Positions 26,079-37,064 are shown, counted from the first letter of the stretch. The stretch is 64,000 bases of DNA from Psychrobacillus psychrodurans (GCA_900114885.1 FOUN01000009.1:1-64000); one strand, 5' to 3'. Program-made: numbers and translations. The notes: generated from the sequence alone by a model not told the origin.

Positions 26079-28508
26079 TTATAAATTCTCTTCTTTTGAC
26101 TGTTTCCACACACGAGCTAAAGGACCATCTTTGTCTGTATCAACAACAAATGAACCATTAGAATATCTATCCGATGGGCGGAAAGCATTTACCTCTATTG
26201 TTTCCTGACCTTTCTCTGTTTCAATAACAAGTAGGTCATTTTTTTCTACTAATAATACATCATATACGCGATGAGGATTCGATTTAAGCTCTCTTAAAGT
26301 GAGCACCCCACGCTTAGCTCTGACGCCAGACTCAATTTCATTTATGACCATCTTTTTAACAGCACCTCTATGGGTGATTAGCATAATATCTTCTTTGCTT
26401 TCTTGTGAAATCGGATTGACACTTACTACAAAATCTTGGTCTTTTAGATTAATAGCTTTAACCCCGCCAGTTTTCACTCCGGTGATTGGCACTTCATCTA
26501 AAGAGAAGCGAACTGAATAGCTAGCATAAGTCGTTATTAATACATCATCGGATGGTGCAACGAGTTCTGCCATGATTAGCTCATCGTTTTTCTTCAGGTT
26601 TATCGTTTTAATCGGTCTTGCGTATCTTTGTACAACATAATCGGAGAGCAATGAACGTTTTATTTGTCCATCCTTGGTAGCTGTTAAAACGCTCAAGTCT
26701 TTATCAAAGGAATCGATTCCAATGACTTGGATAATTCTTTCTTGAGAATCCAAAGGTACAATGCTCGAAATATGCTGACCAAGATCCTTCCAACGAATAT
26801 CTGGTAATTCATGTACAGGTTGATAAATGTAATTGCCTTTAGAAGTAAATAATAGCAGATGACTCTGCATATTAATTGGCTCTTTATAGAGTAAATAGTC
26901 CGAATCCTTTATAGCAAAATCCTGGCCATTAGAGGCTGTATATGAACGTGTACTTGTCCGTTTAATATAGCCGTCCTTCGTCACAGTAACATATACCTCT
27001 TCACTTGGTATAAGGACATCTAATGTTACTTTAATCTCTTCAATTTCATCTTCAATTATTGATTTACGTGGTTCTGCAAATTGTTTTCGTACTGTTAAAA
27101 GTTCTTTTTTAATGACTTTTAAAAGAACTGATTCTTTTGCAAGGATGCTCTCTAATTCCTTAACTAATTTATTGAGTGTTTCTTCTTCATTTTTGAGTTC
27201 TGTAATATCTGTATTAGTTAATCGATATAATTGCAAGGAAACAATTGCTTCAGCTTGTGCTTCTGAAAAATCAAATAATGAAATTAAGTTATTTTTTGCA
27301 TCTCTCTTATCTTTAGATGCTCTGATTGCTTTAATTACTTCATCCAAAATAGAAAGTGCTTTCATGAGACCCGCTACAATATGTAGTCGATCCTTAGCTT
27401 TTTTCAGATCGAAAATCGTTCGTCGAGTTACTACTTCTTTTTGATGGTCGATATACGAATCTAACAAAAGTGGTAGTGTCATCATTGTTGGTCTTCGATT
27501 ATGAATGGCAATCATATTGAAATTATAAGTTACTTGTAAATCAGTATTCTTTAACAAATATTGAAGAATACCATGTGCATCTATTTCTTTTTTCATTTCA
27601 ATGACAATACGTAAACCAGTGCGGTCGGATTCATCTCGAACTTCCGCAATACCTTCTAGACGCTTATCATGTCTTTGTTCATCAATTTTCTTCACTAGAT
27701 TTGCTTTGTTCACTTCAAAAGGAATTTCGGTAATAACAATTTGTTGCTTACCACCTTTTATAGTTTCTATCTCCGTTTTGGAACGAACTACAATTTTACC
27801 TTTTCCTGTTTCGTATGCTTTTTTAATACCTTCTACGCCCTGTATTATTCCACCTGTAGGGAAGTCTGGACCTTTGATAACGGTCATTAACTCATCTACA
27901 GTGGCAGCAGGATTTTCAATTCTCATCAGTACTGCATCAAGTGCTTCATGTAACGCATGGGGTGGAATATCAGTTGCATATCCAGCCGATATACCTGTAG
28001 ATCCATTTACGATTAAATTCGGGAATCTTGCTGGTAATACTACCGGTTCGGAATCAGAATCATCGAAGTTTGGAATATAGTCAACTGTATTTTTATTAAT
28101 ATCGCGAAGTAGTTCATGAGAAATAGCTGACAGTCTTGCTTCTGTATAACGCATCGCAGCTGGGGGATCTCCGTCAACAGAACCATTATTACCGTGCATT
28201 TCTACGGTCATATGGCGTAGCTTCCAGTCCTGGCTCATACGAACCATTGCTTCATAAACGGAACTATCACCATGTGGATGATAGTTCCCAATTACATTCC
28301 CAACAGTTTTAGCTGATTTTCTGAATGGTTTATCATTTGTATTGCCTTCTTGGAACATGGCAAATAAGATACGGCGTTGAACGGGCTTAAGGCCATCTCG
28401 GGCATCAGGCAGTGCACGATCTTGAATGATGTATTTGCTATAACGACCAAACCGATCACCGATCACCTCTTCTAATGGCAAATTTTGATAACTTTCGGTT
28501 TGTGTCAT
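26079..28508 (-). CDS. parC: DNA topoisomerase IV subunit A
   Basis: An 809-residue type IIA topoisomerase subunit, which cleaves and rejoins DNA to unlink replicated chromosomes. The catalytic Tyr is Y121 in [11 protein letters not shown]. The quinolone-determining region reads [12 protein letters not shown] (77-88) with Ser and Glu at the usual sites, that is wild type. The C-terminal beta-pinwheel covers about 490-800, with repeated blades such as [11 protein letters not shown] and [11 protein letters not shown]. The pinwheel lacks the GyrA box typical of gyrase, which together with gene order supports ParC. Start overlaps the parE stop by 4 bp (ATGA), an operon with parE. Confidence 0.96.
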   Translation of the reverse strand: MTQTESYQNLPLEEVIGDRFGRYSKYIIQDRALPDARDGLKPVQRRILFAMFQEGNTNDKPFRKSAKTVGNVIGNYHPHGDSSVYEAMVRMSQDWKLRHMTVEMHGNNGSVDGDPPAAMRYTEARLSAISHELLRDINKNTVDYIPNFDDSDSEPVVLPARFPNLIVNGSTGISAGYATDIPPHALHEALDAVLMRIENPAATVDELMTVIKGPDFPTGGIIQGVEGIKKAYETGKGKIVVRSKTEIETIKGGKQQIVITEIPFEVNKANLVKKIDEQRHDKRLEGIAEVRDESDRTGLRIVIEMKKEIDAHGILQYLLKNTDLQVTYNFNMIAIHNRRPTMMTLPLLLDSYIDHQKEVVTRRTIFDLKKAKDRLHIVAGLMKALSILDEVIKAIRASKDKRDAKNNLISLFDFSEAQAEAIVSLQLYRLTNTDITELKNEEETLNKLVKELESILAKESVLLKVIKKELLTVRKQFAEPRKSIIEDEIEEIKVTLDVLIPSEEVYVTVTKDGYIKRTSTRSYTASNGQDFAIKDSDYLLYKEPINMQSHLLLFTSKGNYIYQPVHELPDIRWKDLGQHISSIVPLDSQERIIQVIGIDSFDKDLSVLTATKDGQIKRSLLSDYVVQRYARPIKTINLKKNDELIMAELVAPSDDVLITTYASYSVRFSLDEVPITGVKTGGVKAINLKDQDFVVSVNPISQESKEDIMLITHRGAVKKMVINEIESGVRAKRGVLTLRELKSNPHRVYDVLLVEKNDLLVIETEKGQETIEVNAFRPSDRYSNGSFVVDTDKDGPLARVWKQSKEENL

Positions 28509-30475
28509 GCTAATTCATCCTCCGTGTGTAATCTATCATTTTCTAATATATTCGAATCATCTTCTAAGCTGAAGTTAACATTTGCTTCTATCCATTTTCG
28601 ACGGGGCTCTACTTTGTCTCCCATAAGAGTTGTCACATGTCTTTCTGCTCGTGCACCATCTTCAATGGTCACACGAATGAGCGTTCTGGTTTCGGGATTC
28701 ATCGTTGTGTCCCATAATTGGTCAGCATTCATTTCCCCGAGACCTTTGTAACGTTGGAGTATGTATCCTTTTCCAATCCTCCGGGAAGCAGCTTCCAATT
28801 CTTTTTCTGTCCATGCATACTCAGAAACTTCTTTTTTACCTACACCTTTAAAAACTTTGTAAAGTGGTGGTAATGCAATATATATATTTCCATTTTCAAT
28901 TAATGGTTTCATATAACGGTAGAAGAAAGTTAATAAAAGTACTTGAATATGTGCACCATCGGTATCGGCATCCGTCATGATGACTATTTTGTCATATGCA
29001 ATATCATCAAGTTGGAATTCTGCCCCTACGCCTCCACCGATTGCATGAATAATCGTTGCAATTTCAACATTTTTCATAATATCTGCTAGATTTGCTTTTT
29101 CTGTATTAATAACTTTTCCTCGCAGTGGAAGGATTGCTTGGAATGTCCGATCTCGACCTTGTTTTGCAGACCCACCTGCCGAGTCTCCTTCGACTAAATA
29201 AAGTTCATTCTTCGCAGCGTTCCTAGATTGGGCAGGAGTTAGCTTACCCGATAGTAACTCAGAAGGTTTACGCTTTTTCCCGTTACGAGCATCTTCACGT
29301 GCCTTTCTAGCAGCTTCTCTTGCTTGTTGTGCACGAATTGCTTTTCGTATTAGAGAAGATGCTAACTCTGAATTTTCTTCTAAAATATATTGTAATTTCT
29401 CAGAAACAACAGAGTCGACAGCACCTCTAGCTTCACTAGTTCCAAGTTTCCCTTTAGTTTGACCCTCGAATTGTAAAATATTTTCTGGGATACGAATGGA
29501 TATAATTGCAGATATACCTTCTCTTATATCTGAGCCTTCTAGGTTTTTCGCCTTTTCTTTTAACAGATTAGTTTTACGTGCATACTCGTTAAAAACTCTA
29601 GTTAAAGCTGCTTTTGCTCCTGTTTCGTGAGTTCCGCCATCACGTGTCCGTACATTATTTACGAATGAAAGAATGGTTTCCGAATATCCATCATTGAACT
29701 GAAAGGCAAATTCTACTTCAATCTCATCTTGTATGCCCTCCATGTAAAATACAGGGTGCAGGATGTCCTTTTCTTCATTCAAATAGGAAACGAACGCTTC
29801 TATACCTGTTTCATAAAAGAATACGTCATGTGCCTCGGTACGCTCATCTATTAACTCGATTTTTAGTCCTTTTAATAGAAAAGCAGATTCTCTTAACCTT
29901 TCACATAATGTTTCGTAATTGTATTTGGATACAGAAAAAATCGTGGCATCAGGTAAGAAACGTACTGATGTCCCAGTCTCTTTCGTTGTTCCAATTTGTT
30001 TTAACGATTGAACAACTTTACCACCATTTTCAAATCTTTGATGGAACTTTTTACCCTCACGGTGGATTTCCACATCTACGTACGTTGAAAGTGCATTGAC
30101 AACAGATGCACCTACACCATGAAGTCCTCCACTTGTTTTATATCCACCTTGACCGAACTTACCACCTGCATGCAAAACAGTAAAAATAACTTCTGCAGTT
30201 GGTATTCCTGTTTTATGTGTACCAGTTGGCATTCCTCGGCCAAAATCACGCACGGTTATACTTTGATCCTCATGAATTGTTACAATGATATGATCTCCAA
30301 AACCCGCAAGACTTTCATCTACTGCATTATCTACTATTTCATATACTAAATGATGCAGACCTCTTGCATCTGTTGAACCAATATACATACCTGGTCTTTT
30401 ACGAACTGCTTCTAACCCCTCTAAGACCTGGATATCATCATCACTATAGCTATTTACTGTTCCAACTTTACTCAA
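28505..30475 (-). CDS. parE: DNA topoisomerase IV subunit B
   Basis: A 656-residue ATPase subunit. The GHKL fold contains [18 protein letters not shown] (Asn and Asp for Mg/ATP) and GRGMPTG...[29 protein letters not shown] motifs near residues 45-130. The TOPRIM domain contains [19 protein letters not shown] and [18 protein letters not shown] around 430-515. The start is taken as the TTG at 30475, 9 nt after GGAGGG; the frame is open to a TTG at 30490 that sits on that site. It pairs with ParC downstream, and divergent plsY lies upstream as in B. subtilis. Confidence 0.96.
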   Translation of the reverse strand: MSKVGTVNSYSDDDIQVLEGLEAVRKRPGMYIGSTDARGLHHLVYEIVDNAVDESLAGFGDHIIVTIHEDQSITVRDFGRGMPTGTHKTGIPTAEVIFTVLHAGGKFGQGGYKTSGGLHGVGASVVNALSTYVDVEIHREGKKFHQRFENGGKVVQSLKQIGTTKETGTSVRFLPDATIFSVSKYNYETLCERLRESAFLLKGLKIELIDERTEAHDVFFYETGIEAFVSYLNEEKDILHPVFYMEGIQDEIEVEFAFQFNDGYSETILSFVNNVRTRDGGTHETGAKAALTRVFNEYARKTNLLKEKAKNLEGSDIREGISAIISIRIPENILQFEGQTKGKLGTSEARGAVDSVVSEKLQYILEENSELASSLIRKAIRAQQAREAARKAREDARNGKKRKPSELLSGKLTPAQSRNAAKNELYLVEGDSAGGSAKQGRDRTFQAILPLRGKVINTEKANLADIMKNVEIATIIHAIGGGVGAEFQLDDIAYDKIVIMTDADTDGAHIQVLLLTFFYRYMKPLIENGNIYIALPPLYKVFKGVGKKEVSEYAWTEKELEAASRRIGKGYILQRYKGLGEMNADQLWDTTMNPETRTLIRVTIEDGARAERHVTTLMGDKVEPRRKWIEANVNFSLEDDSNILENDRLHTEDELA

Positions 30476-30915
30476 ATACGTTCCCTCCAAAAAAAAACAT
30501 CTGTTCTTTATTATTTCTTAAGCGTACAAATGGATACTCATTATGTCAATTTTTTCAGTATTTAATGTCAGAATATAATTGTAAGGAAAGATTTATAAGA
30601 ATGCAAACCACCTTTTCATGCATTCTCTATTTCCTTACAGTATTCCTTCTTGACTAATAGAATTAGGGAATAAAAAATTGGAGTAAGCGTATAGCTACCC
30701 CATCTGCTCTACTAGTTCGACTACCATTGATTATAACCTAATAATAACAATTTATTTGGTTTTATGTAATTTTCTTTCGTTTATCTATTCAATTGTATCA
30801 CGACTTAAGAAAAGATTTGAAAAACCTTTCTAGCTAGGGCATTGAATACTAACAAATGTACATGGTACACTTAAAATGTTAAGGATAATATAGATTTATA
30901 TTAAAGGAGTATTCT
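30476..30915. other. divergent parE-plsY intergenic region with composite hairpin
   Basis: It contains a composite hairpin at 30580-30639 and promoter-like A/T DNA for plsY (a TTAAGGATAATATAG stretch before the AAAGGAG site). No gene is supported. Confidence 0.5.
30580..30639. repeat. composite hairpin in parE-plsY spacer
   Basis: Outer arms TGTAAGGAAA (30580-30589) and TTTCCTTACA (30630-30639), with inner arms AGAATGCA (30598-30605) and TGCATTCT (30619-30626), all perfect. Neither arm pair is followed by a U-run. It is probably a 5' leader structure of parE or an operator; function unknown. Confidence 0.5.
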
Positions 30916-31521
30916 ATGATTATAATTCTTTTACTCTTACTCGCTTATCTTATTGGTTCTCTCCCATCCGGACTATGGGTTGGTAAACTATTTTACAATA
31001 TAGATATACGTGAGCATGGTAGCGGTAATTTAGGTGGTACAAACACTTTTAGAACACTTGGTAAAAAAGCTGGATTAGTTGTTACTATTTTGGATATTCT
31101 GAAAGGGACTGCAGCAACACTGTTAGGCTCATTGGCAATTTTTGAAGCTGCAAATGTTCATCCACTTATTCTTGGTATTGTAGCAGTTGTGGGTCATATG
31201 TTCCCAATCTTTGCTGGGTTTAAAGGTGGAAAAGCTGTAGCAACCTCAGGTGGTCTTCTGCTAGGTTATAATTGGCCAATTTTTGTCATTTTAGTTATTG
31301 GATTTTTTATCATCTTGAAATTGACGAAAATGGTATCATTAACTTCAATGATTTTAGCGATTGTCGCTGTCCTTTATAGTGTTATCTATTACTTTACGAT
31401 AGATAATGATTGGCCGCTAATAATTATTGTGTTATTGCTAGCACTATTTATATTTTATCGTCACCGAGCAAATATCAAACGTATTAAAGCGGGTACCGAA
31501 CCAAAAGTAACTTGGATCTAA
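30916..31521 (+). CDS. plsY: acyl-phosphate:glycerol-3-phosphate acyltransferase PlsY
   Basis: A 201-residue membrane enzyme that transfers the acyl chain from acyl-phosphate to glycerol-3-phosphate, the first step of phospholipid synthesis. The family motifs are present: SGLWVG near the N-terminus, [19 protein letters not shown] (about 35-53), the second motif [20 protein letters not shown] (about 95-114), and the third near [15 protein letters not shown] at the C-terminus. Five helices are predicted. An AAAGGAG site precedes the ATG. Divergent from parE and followed by yneR, matching the B. subtilis order. Confidence 0.95.
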   Translation: MIIILLLLLAYLIGSLPSGLWVGKLFYNIDIREHGSGNLGGTNTFRTLGKKAGLVVTILDILKGTAATLLGSLAIFEAANVHPLILGIVAVVGHMFPIFAGFKGGKAVATSGGLLLGYNWPIFVILVIGFFIILKLTKMVSLTSMILAIVAVLYSVIYYFTIDNDWPLIIIVLLLALFIFYRHRANIKRIKAGTEPKVTWI

Positions 31522-31545
31522 TCTGATGAAAGTATGGTGGTACGT

Positions 31546-31839
31546 ATGAAAATACTAATATCTACTGAAGCAATGAATTGGTTTCATACAGAAATGGAGG
31601 CTGTAAAAGGCGATACAATTCGTTTTTTTGCTCGTTACGGAGGGTCGAGTCCTCTTCATGAAGGATTTTCCTTAGGTGTCACTAAGGACATACCTTTTGA
31701 GCCTACTGTGACCTATAAAAAAGATGATATCCTATTTTTTATAGAAGAAACAGACGAATGGTATTTTGATGGACATGATTTATATGTAGAGTTAGATTCT
31801 TCTAGAGATGAATTATCTTATGCATACAAAAAAGCGTAA
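31546..31839 (+). CDS. yneR: HesB-like protein YneR
   Basis: A 97-residue protein of the HesB/YneR group, related in fold to IscA-type iron-sulfur carriers but without any cysteine, so it cannot bind a cluster in the IscA way. Sequence features are EAMNWFHTEMEAVKGDTIRFFARYGGSSPLHEGFSLGV. The ATG at 31546 is chosen over an upstream GTG because a GGTGGT site lies before it. It follows plsY by ~25 bp and is closed by a strong terminator. This matches yneS-yneR of B. subtilis in position. Confidence 0.85.
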   Translation: MKILISTEAMNWFHTEMEAVKGDTIRFFARYGGSSPLHEGFSLGVTKDIPFEPTVTYKKDDILFFIEETDEWYFDGHDLYVELDSSRDELSYAYKKA

Positions 31840-31864
31840 CCCTTAGAGGTTACGCTTTTTTTGT
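31829..31864 (+). terminator. terminator of plsY-yneR
   Basis: AAAGCGTAACC pairs with GGTTACGCTTT around a 6-nt loop, followed by seven T residues. The stem begins within the last codons of yneR. Confidence 0.85.
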
Positions 31865-32002
31865 TTGGAGAGTTTCTTCGTAGTTTCTTAGTATTTAAAC
31901 GTACTTAAAATAATTTTTATTCAAAGTTTTATCAAGTATAATTTTTTCTCGCTTGGAGATTATAAGGTTGATATTTGTAACAAGAGAGGAGAGTACGCAC
32001 AA

Positions 32003-32266
32003 ATGAGCCAACAAAAAAGCAAAATTAATTCAAACGAAAGTTTGGATAATAAAGATACTTCTACCTATACTTCTTACGGTGATCCTATAAAAGATAGTTC
32101 TCCTTCAAGCAATAATATGTATGCTAAAGCTACTTCACCAATTGCTGAAAGCACCCAAAATGATAGCAGTATAAGATTAAATATCAAATCAAAAAAGAAA
32201 GATACTACTGCTTATGGTGACCCAGTAAAAAGTACTCAAGACGCTAATCCAAATCTGAATGTTTAG
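32003..32266 (+). CDS. hydrophilic low-complexity protein with YGDP repeats
   Basis: An 87-residue, Ser/Asn/Asp/Lys-rich protein with no predicted secondary structure core. A short motif occurs twice: SYGDPIKDS (about 24-32) and AYGDPVKST (about 71-79). GAGGAGAG lies ~8 nt before the ATG, and a bidirectional terminator follows at 32312-32352, so it is a real single-gene unit. It sits between yneR and yneQ in an otherwise conserved block. The composition resembles disordered spore or stress proteins, but it lacks the SASP alpha/beta signature. Function unknown. Confidence 0.65.
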   Translation: MSQQKSKINSNESLDNKDTSTYTSYGDPIKDSSPSSNNMYAKATSPIAESTQNDSSIRLNIKSKKKDTTAYGDPVKSTQDANPNLNV

Positions 32267-32311
32267 AATGAAATAATTCACTAATTGTTCTATAAACTGC
32301 TAGTAGTAAAT

Positions 32312-32352
32312 AAAAACAGCCTGTGATTTTTACATATCACAAGCTGTTTTTT
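32312..32352. terminator. bidirectional terminator between YGDP gene and yneQ
   Basis: AAAACAGCCTGTGAT pairs with ATCACAAGCTGTTTT (one mismatch). T-runs lie on both strands between converging genes. Confidence 0.8.
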
Positions 32353-32360
32353 GATGTACC

Positions 32361-32672
32361 TTAACGACTAAAGGAATGTTTAAACCTATCTAACTGATCC
32401 TTCAATCCTTCCTTTTTCATAATTTCTAATTCATATTTGCCAAATAAATCAAAATGAGGATATGCTTCCTTATAGTCGATCCATTCTGCCTTTAAGCCGT
32501 ATTGCTGGCCCCATTCGATTAACTTTGCCACATCATTGCAGCCGACTTTAGTCACAGTGTTACAGCCAGGAAATCGGTCGTCGATCCAATAGTGTGTTAA
32601 AAATGCTATCTTTCCATTCTTTACATCCATTTTCCATTCATTCAACTCGTGACGTTTAATTCCAAATGCCAT
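32361..32672 (-). CDS. yneQ: YneQ family protein
   Basis: A 103-residue cytoplasmic protein with the conserved stretch FGIKRHELNEW...GKIAFLTHYWIDDRFPGCNTVTKVGCNDVAKLIEWGQQYGL, then HFDLFGKYELEIMKKEG. I recognise this as the YneQ family of bacilli, which has no established activity. The His/Asp/Cys-containing pattern HYWIDDRFPGC could bind metal, but that is inference. Its ATG shares one base with the yneP stop, so the two are translationally coupled. The order yneP-yneQ is kept from B. subtilis. Confidence 0.85.
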   Translation of the reverse strand: MAFGIKRHELNEWKMDVKNGKIAFLTHYWIDDRFPGCNTVTKVGCNDVAKLIEWGQQYGLKAEWIDYKEAYPHFDLFGKYELEIMKKEGLKDQLDRFKHSFSR

Positions 32673-33097
32673 TAAGCATTCACCTTAGCTATTTCAACAT
32701 ACTTTGCATCCCAAGCCTCATGAACTCTCTTTAGAGATACAGGCCGGAAGTTATCTTTCTTTACTATTACATGCTCAGATGTAGCGTTAGAGGCTACAGT
32801 TCCATCTTCATGAACAATTTCATATCCGTATGTTGTTCGAAGCTTACTGTGTTTTTCAATCCATGTTCTAATAACAACCGTTTCGCCATACTTAACAGGA
32901 GTTTTATAGTTTACGTTCACATTCGTTACGGGCGATATGTAGCCGTCCTGCTCCAGACCAGCATAGGAGAATCCTAAGTCTTTAATAAGCTGGGTTCTAC
33001 CGATTTCTAACCAAATGACATAGTTTGCGTGGTATACTACGCCCATTTGATCTGTTTCCGCATAACGTACTTCAATTTGTTTTTCACTTAAAAACAT
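32672..33097 (-). CDS. yneP: acyl-CoA thioesterase YneP (4HBT/YbgC-like)
   Basis: A 141-residue hotdog-fold thioesterase. It has the family motif YAETDQMGVVYHANYVIWLEIGRTQLI (residues 12-38) with the catalytic Asp in the D-x-x-G-x-VYH-x-NY pattern. It would hydrolyse short acyl-CoA or acyl-ACP thioesters. It is the first gene of a two-gene unit with yneQ (one-base overlap). A perfect palindrome directly upstream (33098-33121) contains the ribosome binding site GAGGTGA, so translation or transcription is likely controlled there. Confidence 0.9.
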   Translation of the reverse strand: MFLSEKQIEVRYAETDQMGVVYHANYVIWLEIGRTQLIKDLGFSYAGLEQDGYISPVTNVNVNYKTPVKYGETVVIRTWIEKHSKLRTTYGYEIVHEDGTVASNATSEHVIVKKDNFRPVSLKRVHEAWDAKYVEIAKVNA

Positions 33098-33121
33098 TAA
33101 TGGTCACCTCAGTGACCATTA
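33098..33121 (-). promoter_or_regulatory. perfect palindrome over the yneP ribosome binding site
   Basis: Arms TAATGGTCAC (33098-33107) and GTGACCATTA (33112-33121) with a 4-nt spacer end one base before the yneP ATG. In the mRNA the loop plus 3' arm contain GAGGUGA, the Shine-Dalgarno sequence. The structure could hide the site or serve as a repressor operator. Confidence 0.65.
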
Positions 33122-33158
33122 TACTAAAAAGAAAATAAAAATACTGTTTAAGAATACT

Positions 33159-33785
33159 TTACATTTTTTTCATATCATTCTTATTTCTTCTAACATCTTT
33201 TAGTATTTTGGATAAATCATTGATTGGTAATAGTTCATCTTCTGTATTTAGCTTATTAAACTCGACTTCGGTAATTTGAGTACCGAGCACATATTCCCCT
33301 ATGACTAGGTCTAGCAAATCCAAAGCTACTGCATAGTAATCATCATTTTCTTCTTCAAACCCTTTAATATACAGTGTAATAAAGAGTTCATCAGGTTCCT
33401 GATTATATGTATAGTCAAAAAAGACATCGTCTCGAGAAAGCTTTACATCATTATGTGTTACTCCATCTTCATCATCATTCGGTTGGTTAAATGCGAAGAT
33501 TGTAAACTTATCCATTTCCGGAGCTGCCTCAACTAAACGTTTAACATCGGGAAAGTTTTTTGTGATACGTGAACCACTAATTGTAAATTCCCTTCTACCT
33601 TCAATTAATGGTAATGGTGTGGAGAACGCTAGTTGGTTATTTACTTTGTTTAACAATCTATGTAAATCTCGAAATAATCTTTCTATGTCCTCATCTCGTA
33701 AATTATATAGTTCTTTTTCATGATCTATAAAGTACTGCCAAAATTTCTCGATGGGATCTTTCTTTTTAAATAAATTTCCAAACAC
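33159..33785 (-). CDS. conserved-looking hypothetical protein, acidic C-terminal half
   Basis: A 208-residue cytoplasmic protein with no signal peptide or membrane segment. It begins MFGNLFKKKDPIEKFWQYF and continues with a helix-rich segment. A beta-rich middle follows (REFTISGSRITKNFPDVKRLVEAAPEMDKFTIFAFNQP), then an acidic stretch rich in Asp/Glu (about 105-155) and a Lys-rich C-terminus. I do not recognise the family with certainty. GGGGGAG precedes the ATG. It lies between aconitase and yneP in a syntenic block where B. subtilis carries other small genes. Confidence 0.7.
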   Translation of the reverse strand: MFGNLFKKKDPIEKFWQYFIDHEKELYNLRDEDIERLFRDLHRLLNKVNNQLAFSTPLPLIEGRREFTISGSRITKNFPDVKRLVEAAPEMDKFTIFAFNQPNDDEDGVTHNDVKLSRDDVFFDYTYNQEPDELFITLYIKGFEEENDDYYAVALDLLDLVIGEYVLGTQITEVEFNKLNTEDELLPINDLSKILKDVRRNKNDMKKM

Positions 33786-34234
33786 TGAGACTCCCCCTTT
33801 TGTTGTTCCTATAAGTATAAACTAAAATTCTATCTATGTTTACAATGAAAAAAGTAAAGTCATATCTATTCTATTTCTTCTTTACATACTCTCACCTATT
33901 GTTTACTTGCCTCTACGTTACTACTTCGAGTCGTTAAACTGTACATTCTCAAAGACAATATTGCTCTGCGAAATGAAAAGAGTCTTTAGACGAAGCTACA
34001 TATTGTTCCTGTTAATTCGTAAATATTACTGGACGCTAGTACAGAGAAATTTTACTGTCCCCATTTATCATTAGAATAACAGCATTTCTAATTCAAAAGT
34101 GATTACAAAAAATTTGATCACTTTCTAAAATTTGACCAGTCTTATCATCTCAGCGGTATCATTCTCTCTTAAAAGTGTTGAGAACCCAAAAAAGAGACTC
34201 TTCCTATGAAGGAAAAGTCTCTTTAGTCGTTTTC
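33786..34234. other. gene-free stretch before acnA terminator
   Basis: No supported gene. Small acid-soluble spore protein genes found near aconitase in B. subtilis were looked for here and not found. The only structure is the acnA terminator at 34193-34223. Confidence 0.5.
34193..34223 (-). terminator. terminator of acnA
   Basis: AAAGAGACT pairs with AGTCTCTTT, with a TTCCT/AGGAA inner stem around ATGA. It lies 12 bp after the acnA stop. Confidence 0.8.
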
Positions 34235-36943
34235 TTATACTTCTAACATTTTGTTACGTAATACCATTTGTAAGATACCACCATGACGGTAGTAGTCTAC
34301 TTCTACTTCTGAATCGAAACGTGCAAGCACATTGAAGATTTTTTCAGAACCATCTTCAGCTTTAGCCGTAACTTGTAAAATATCACGAGGTTTCACACCT
34401 TCTGCGATATTTATGCTGATTTCTTCTTTACCAGTTAAGCCTAATGTTTCAACGTTTTCACCAGGTAAGAAATTAAGTGGTAATACGCCCATCATTACTA
34501 GATTTGAACGATGTATACGCTCAAAGCTTTCTGTAATAACAGCTTTGATACCTAATAAGTTAGTTCCTTTGGCTGCCCAGTCACGAGATGATCCCATACC
34601 GTAATCTTTTCCGCCAAGTACTACTAAACCAGTATTTGATTCTTGATACTTCATAGCTGCATCATAGATAGGCATAATTTCGCCTGTTGGCCAGTAAGTT
34701 GTATATCCACCCTCTGTACCAGGAGCTACTTGGTTACGGATACGGATGTTAGCGAATGTACCACGCATCATTACTTCATGGTTACCACGACGTGAACCGT
34801 ATGAGTTAAAGTCACGGATTTCAACACCATTTTCACGCAAGTATTTACCTGCAGGAGTATCTTTACCAATTGCACCAGCTGGTGAAATGTGGTCTGTTGT
34901 AATCGAATCACCGAATTTAGCAACTACGCGCATTTTATCAAGTGATTGGATAGCACCAGGTTCTTTTGATAGTCCTTGGAAGAATGGTGGGTTTTGAATG
35001 TAAGTTGACTTATCATTGAATGAATACAGAGATTCAGTTGATGTTTCAATTGCATTCCAAGCTTCATTCTCATCGAATACACGTGCATATTCTTTTTGGA
35101 ATAATTCACGAGTAACAACAGTTGAAAGAACTTCGTTTACTTCTTCTGTTGATGGCCAAATATCAGCAAAGTATACTTCGTTGCCGTCTTTGTCTGTACC
35201 GAAAGAATCTTTTTCTAGATCAATATCTACAGTTCCAGCTAAAGCATAAGCAACTACTAATGGTGGTGAAGCTAAATAGTTTGCTTTTACTAGTGGATGT
35301 ACACGACCTTCAAAGTTACGGTTACCAGAAAGAACAGACGTTACGAATAGATCTTCTTCAACGATTGCTTTTTCAATTTCCGGCAATAATGGACCCGAGT
35401 TACCGATACAAGTTGTACAACCGTAACCAACTGTATTGAAACCGATTTGATCCAAGTACGTGTTTAGACCAGAATCCTCTAAATAACCAGTTACTACTTT
35501 AGATCCTGGTGCAAGAGAAGTTTTAACGTAAGCAGGAACTGTAAGACCTTTTTCTACTGCTTTTTTAGCAACTAAACCAGCAGCTAACATTACGTATGGG
35601 TTAGATGTATTTGTACAAGAAGTGATTGCAGCAATTGCTACAGCACCTGTTGGGATTTCTACATCACCTTCTGCAAATTTAGCAGTAGCTTTTTTATCAA
35701 ATTCTTTTTCCGACAAACCGAATCCTTGTGTACCTTGTGGAGCTACAACTGCTTCACGGTAACGAGCTTTCATATCAGTAAGTGGAATTAAATCTTGTGG
35801 ACGTTTCGGTCCAGAAAGGTTTGCAGCGATATCCCCAAGATTGATCTCTACAACGTCTGTATAAACAGGTTCTAGAGTTGGATCAAAGAACATATCATTT
35901 GCTTTCAAGTAAGCTTCTACAACAGCAATGTGCTCTTCGTCACGGCCAGTTAAACGTAAATAGTTGATAGATTCTTCATCGATTGCAAAATAACCACATG
36001 TAGCACCATACTCTGGTGCCATGTTCGCAATTGTTGCACGGTCAGCTAATGGTAATTTAGATACACCAGGTCCGAAGAACTCAACAAATTTACCAACAAC
36101 GCCTTGTTGACGCAATACTTGAGTAACTTTAAGTGCTAAGTCAGTTGCAGTAGTTCCGTTTGGAAGATCCCCAACTAATTTAACCCCGATTACTTCCGGA
36201 ATTGGGAAGTACGAAGGTTGACCAAGCATTCCTGCTTCTGCCTCAATACCACCTACACCCCATCCAAGTACTCCAAGACCATTGATCATTGTTGTATGAG
36301 AGTCAGTACCTACTACTGAATCTGGGAAAGTTTCTAGTGTACCATCAGCTTTTTCGTTCACATGTACGATTGGCGCTAAGTACTCTAAGTTAACTTGGTG
36401 AACGATACCTGTAGCTGGAGGAACAGCACGGAAATTATCGTATGAAGTTTGAGCCCATTTTAAGAAGTTGTAACGCTCTGCATTACGCTCAAATTCAAGA
36501 TCCATATTAGCTTGTAAAGCCGATGCAGTACCATATTTATCAACTTGTACTGAGTGGTCAATTACAAGGTCAACTGGAATTGCAGGATTGATTTTGTCTG
36601 GGTTACCACCCATTTCATTCATCGCTGAACGAAGTGATGCTAAATCTACAACTACTGGTACTCCTGTGAAATCTTGAAGCACAACGCGAGAAGGTTTAAA
36701 TGGTACTTCTGCTTCAGTATTAGCATCCTTACCCCATTTTGCTAATTGGTTTACATGATCTTCTTTGATCACATATCCATCGTATTGACGTAGAACAGAT
36801 TCTAATAATACTTTAATTGAATAAGGAAGGCGTGAAACTTTTGCGATGCCAGCTTCTTCTAATGCTGCTAAACGATAGTAGTTATACTCTTTACCATTTA
36901 GAGAAAACGAAGTACGGCTATTGTGTAAATTACTTTTTGCCAT
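34235..36943 (-). CDS. acnA: aconitate hydratase
   Basis: A 902-residue aconitase A (CitB of B. subtilis) that isomerises citrate to isocitrate in the TCA cycle and, when its cluster is lost, can bind RNA. The 4Fe-4S ligands are Cys in [10 protein letters not shown] and the pair in [15 protein letters not shown]. The C-terminal swivelling domain carries [10 protein letters not shown] and [22 protein letters not shown] sits 8 nt before the ATG. A CcpC-type ATAA-N7-TTAT box lies ~105 bp upstream (37048-37062), implying repression relieved by citrate. Single-gene unit with its own terminator. Confidence 0.97.
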   Translation of the reverse strand: MAKSNLHNSRTSFSLNGKEYNYYRLAALEEAGIAKVSRLPYSIKVLLESVLRQYDGYVIKEDHVNQLAKWGKDANTEAEVPFKPSRVVLQDFTGVPVVVDLASLRSAMNEMGGNPDKINPAIPVDLVIDHSVQVDKYGTASALQANMDLEFERNAERYNFLKWAQTSYDNFRAVPPATGIVHQVNLEYLAPIVHVNEKADGTLETFPDSVVGTDSHTTMINGLGVLGWGVGGIEAEAGMLGQPSYFPIPEVIGVKLVGDLPNGTTATDLALKVTQVLRQQGVVGKFVEFFGPGVSKLPLADRATIANMAPEYGATCGYFAIDEESINYLRLTGRDEEHIAVVEAYLKANDMFFDPTLEPVYTDVVEINLGDIAANLSGPKRPQDLIPLTDMKARYREAVVAPQGTQGFGLSEKEFDKKATAKFAEGDVEIPTGAVAIAAITSCTNTSNPYVMLAAGLVAKKAVEKGLTVPAYVKTSLAPGSKVVTGYLEDSGLNTYLDQIGFNTVGYGCTTCIGNSGPLLPEIEKAIVEEDLFVTSVLSGNRNFEGRVHPLVKANYLASPPLVVAYALAGTVDIDLEKDSFGTDKDGNEVYFADIWPSTEEVNEVLSTVVTRELFQKEYARVFDENEAWNAIETSTESLYSFNDKSTYIQNPPFFQGLSKEPGAIQSLDKMRVVAKFGDSITTDHISPAGAIGKDTPAGKYLRENGVEIRDFNSYGSRRGNHEVMMRGTFANIRIRNQVAPGTEGGYTTYWPTGEIMPIYDAAMKYQESNTGLVVLGGKDYGMGSSRDWAAKGTNLLGIKAVITESFERIHRSNLVMMGVLPLNFLPGENVETLGLTGKEEISINIAEGVKPRDILQVTAKAEDGSEKIFNVLARFDSEVEVDYYRHGGILQMVLRNKMLEV

Positions 36944-37047
36944 GTGTATTCCTCCTAAGATCTATTGAAAAGTGTCTATCTAGTGACTTTTCTCCACTAC
37001 TAATCATACTTGAATATACTTGATAAGTAAATTAGATTAAAATTATT

Positions 37048-37062
37048 ATAAGTCATAATTAT
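37048..37062 (-). promoter_or_regulatory. candidate CcpC operator upstream of acnA
   Basis: The exact dyad ATAA-N7-TTAT, the consensus known for CcpC at B. subtilis citB and citZ, lies ~105 bp upstream of the start codon. A TATGAT -10 element with a TTTACT-like -35 at 17-bp spacing follows it toward the gene. The dyad is 3 bp beyond the stop of the DinB-like gene. Confidence 0.6.
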
Positions 37063-37064
37063 TG

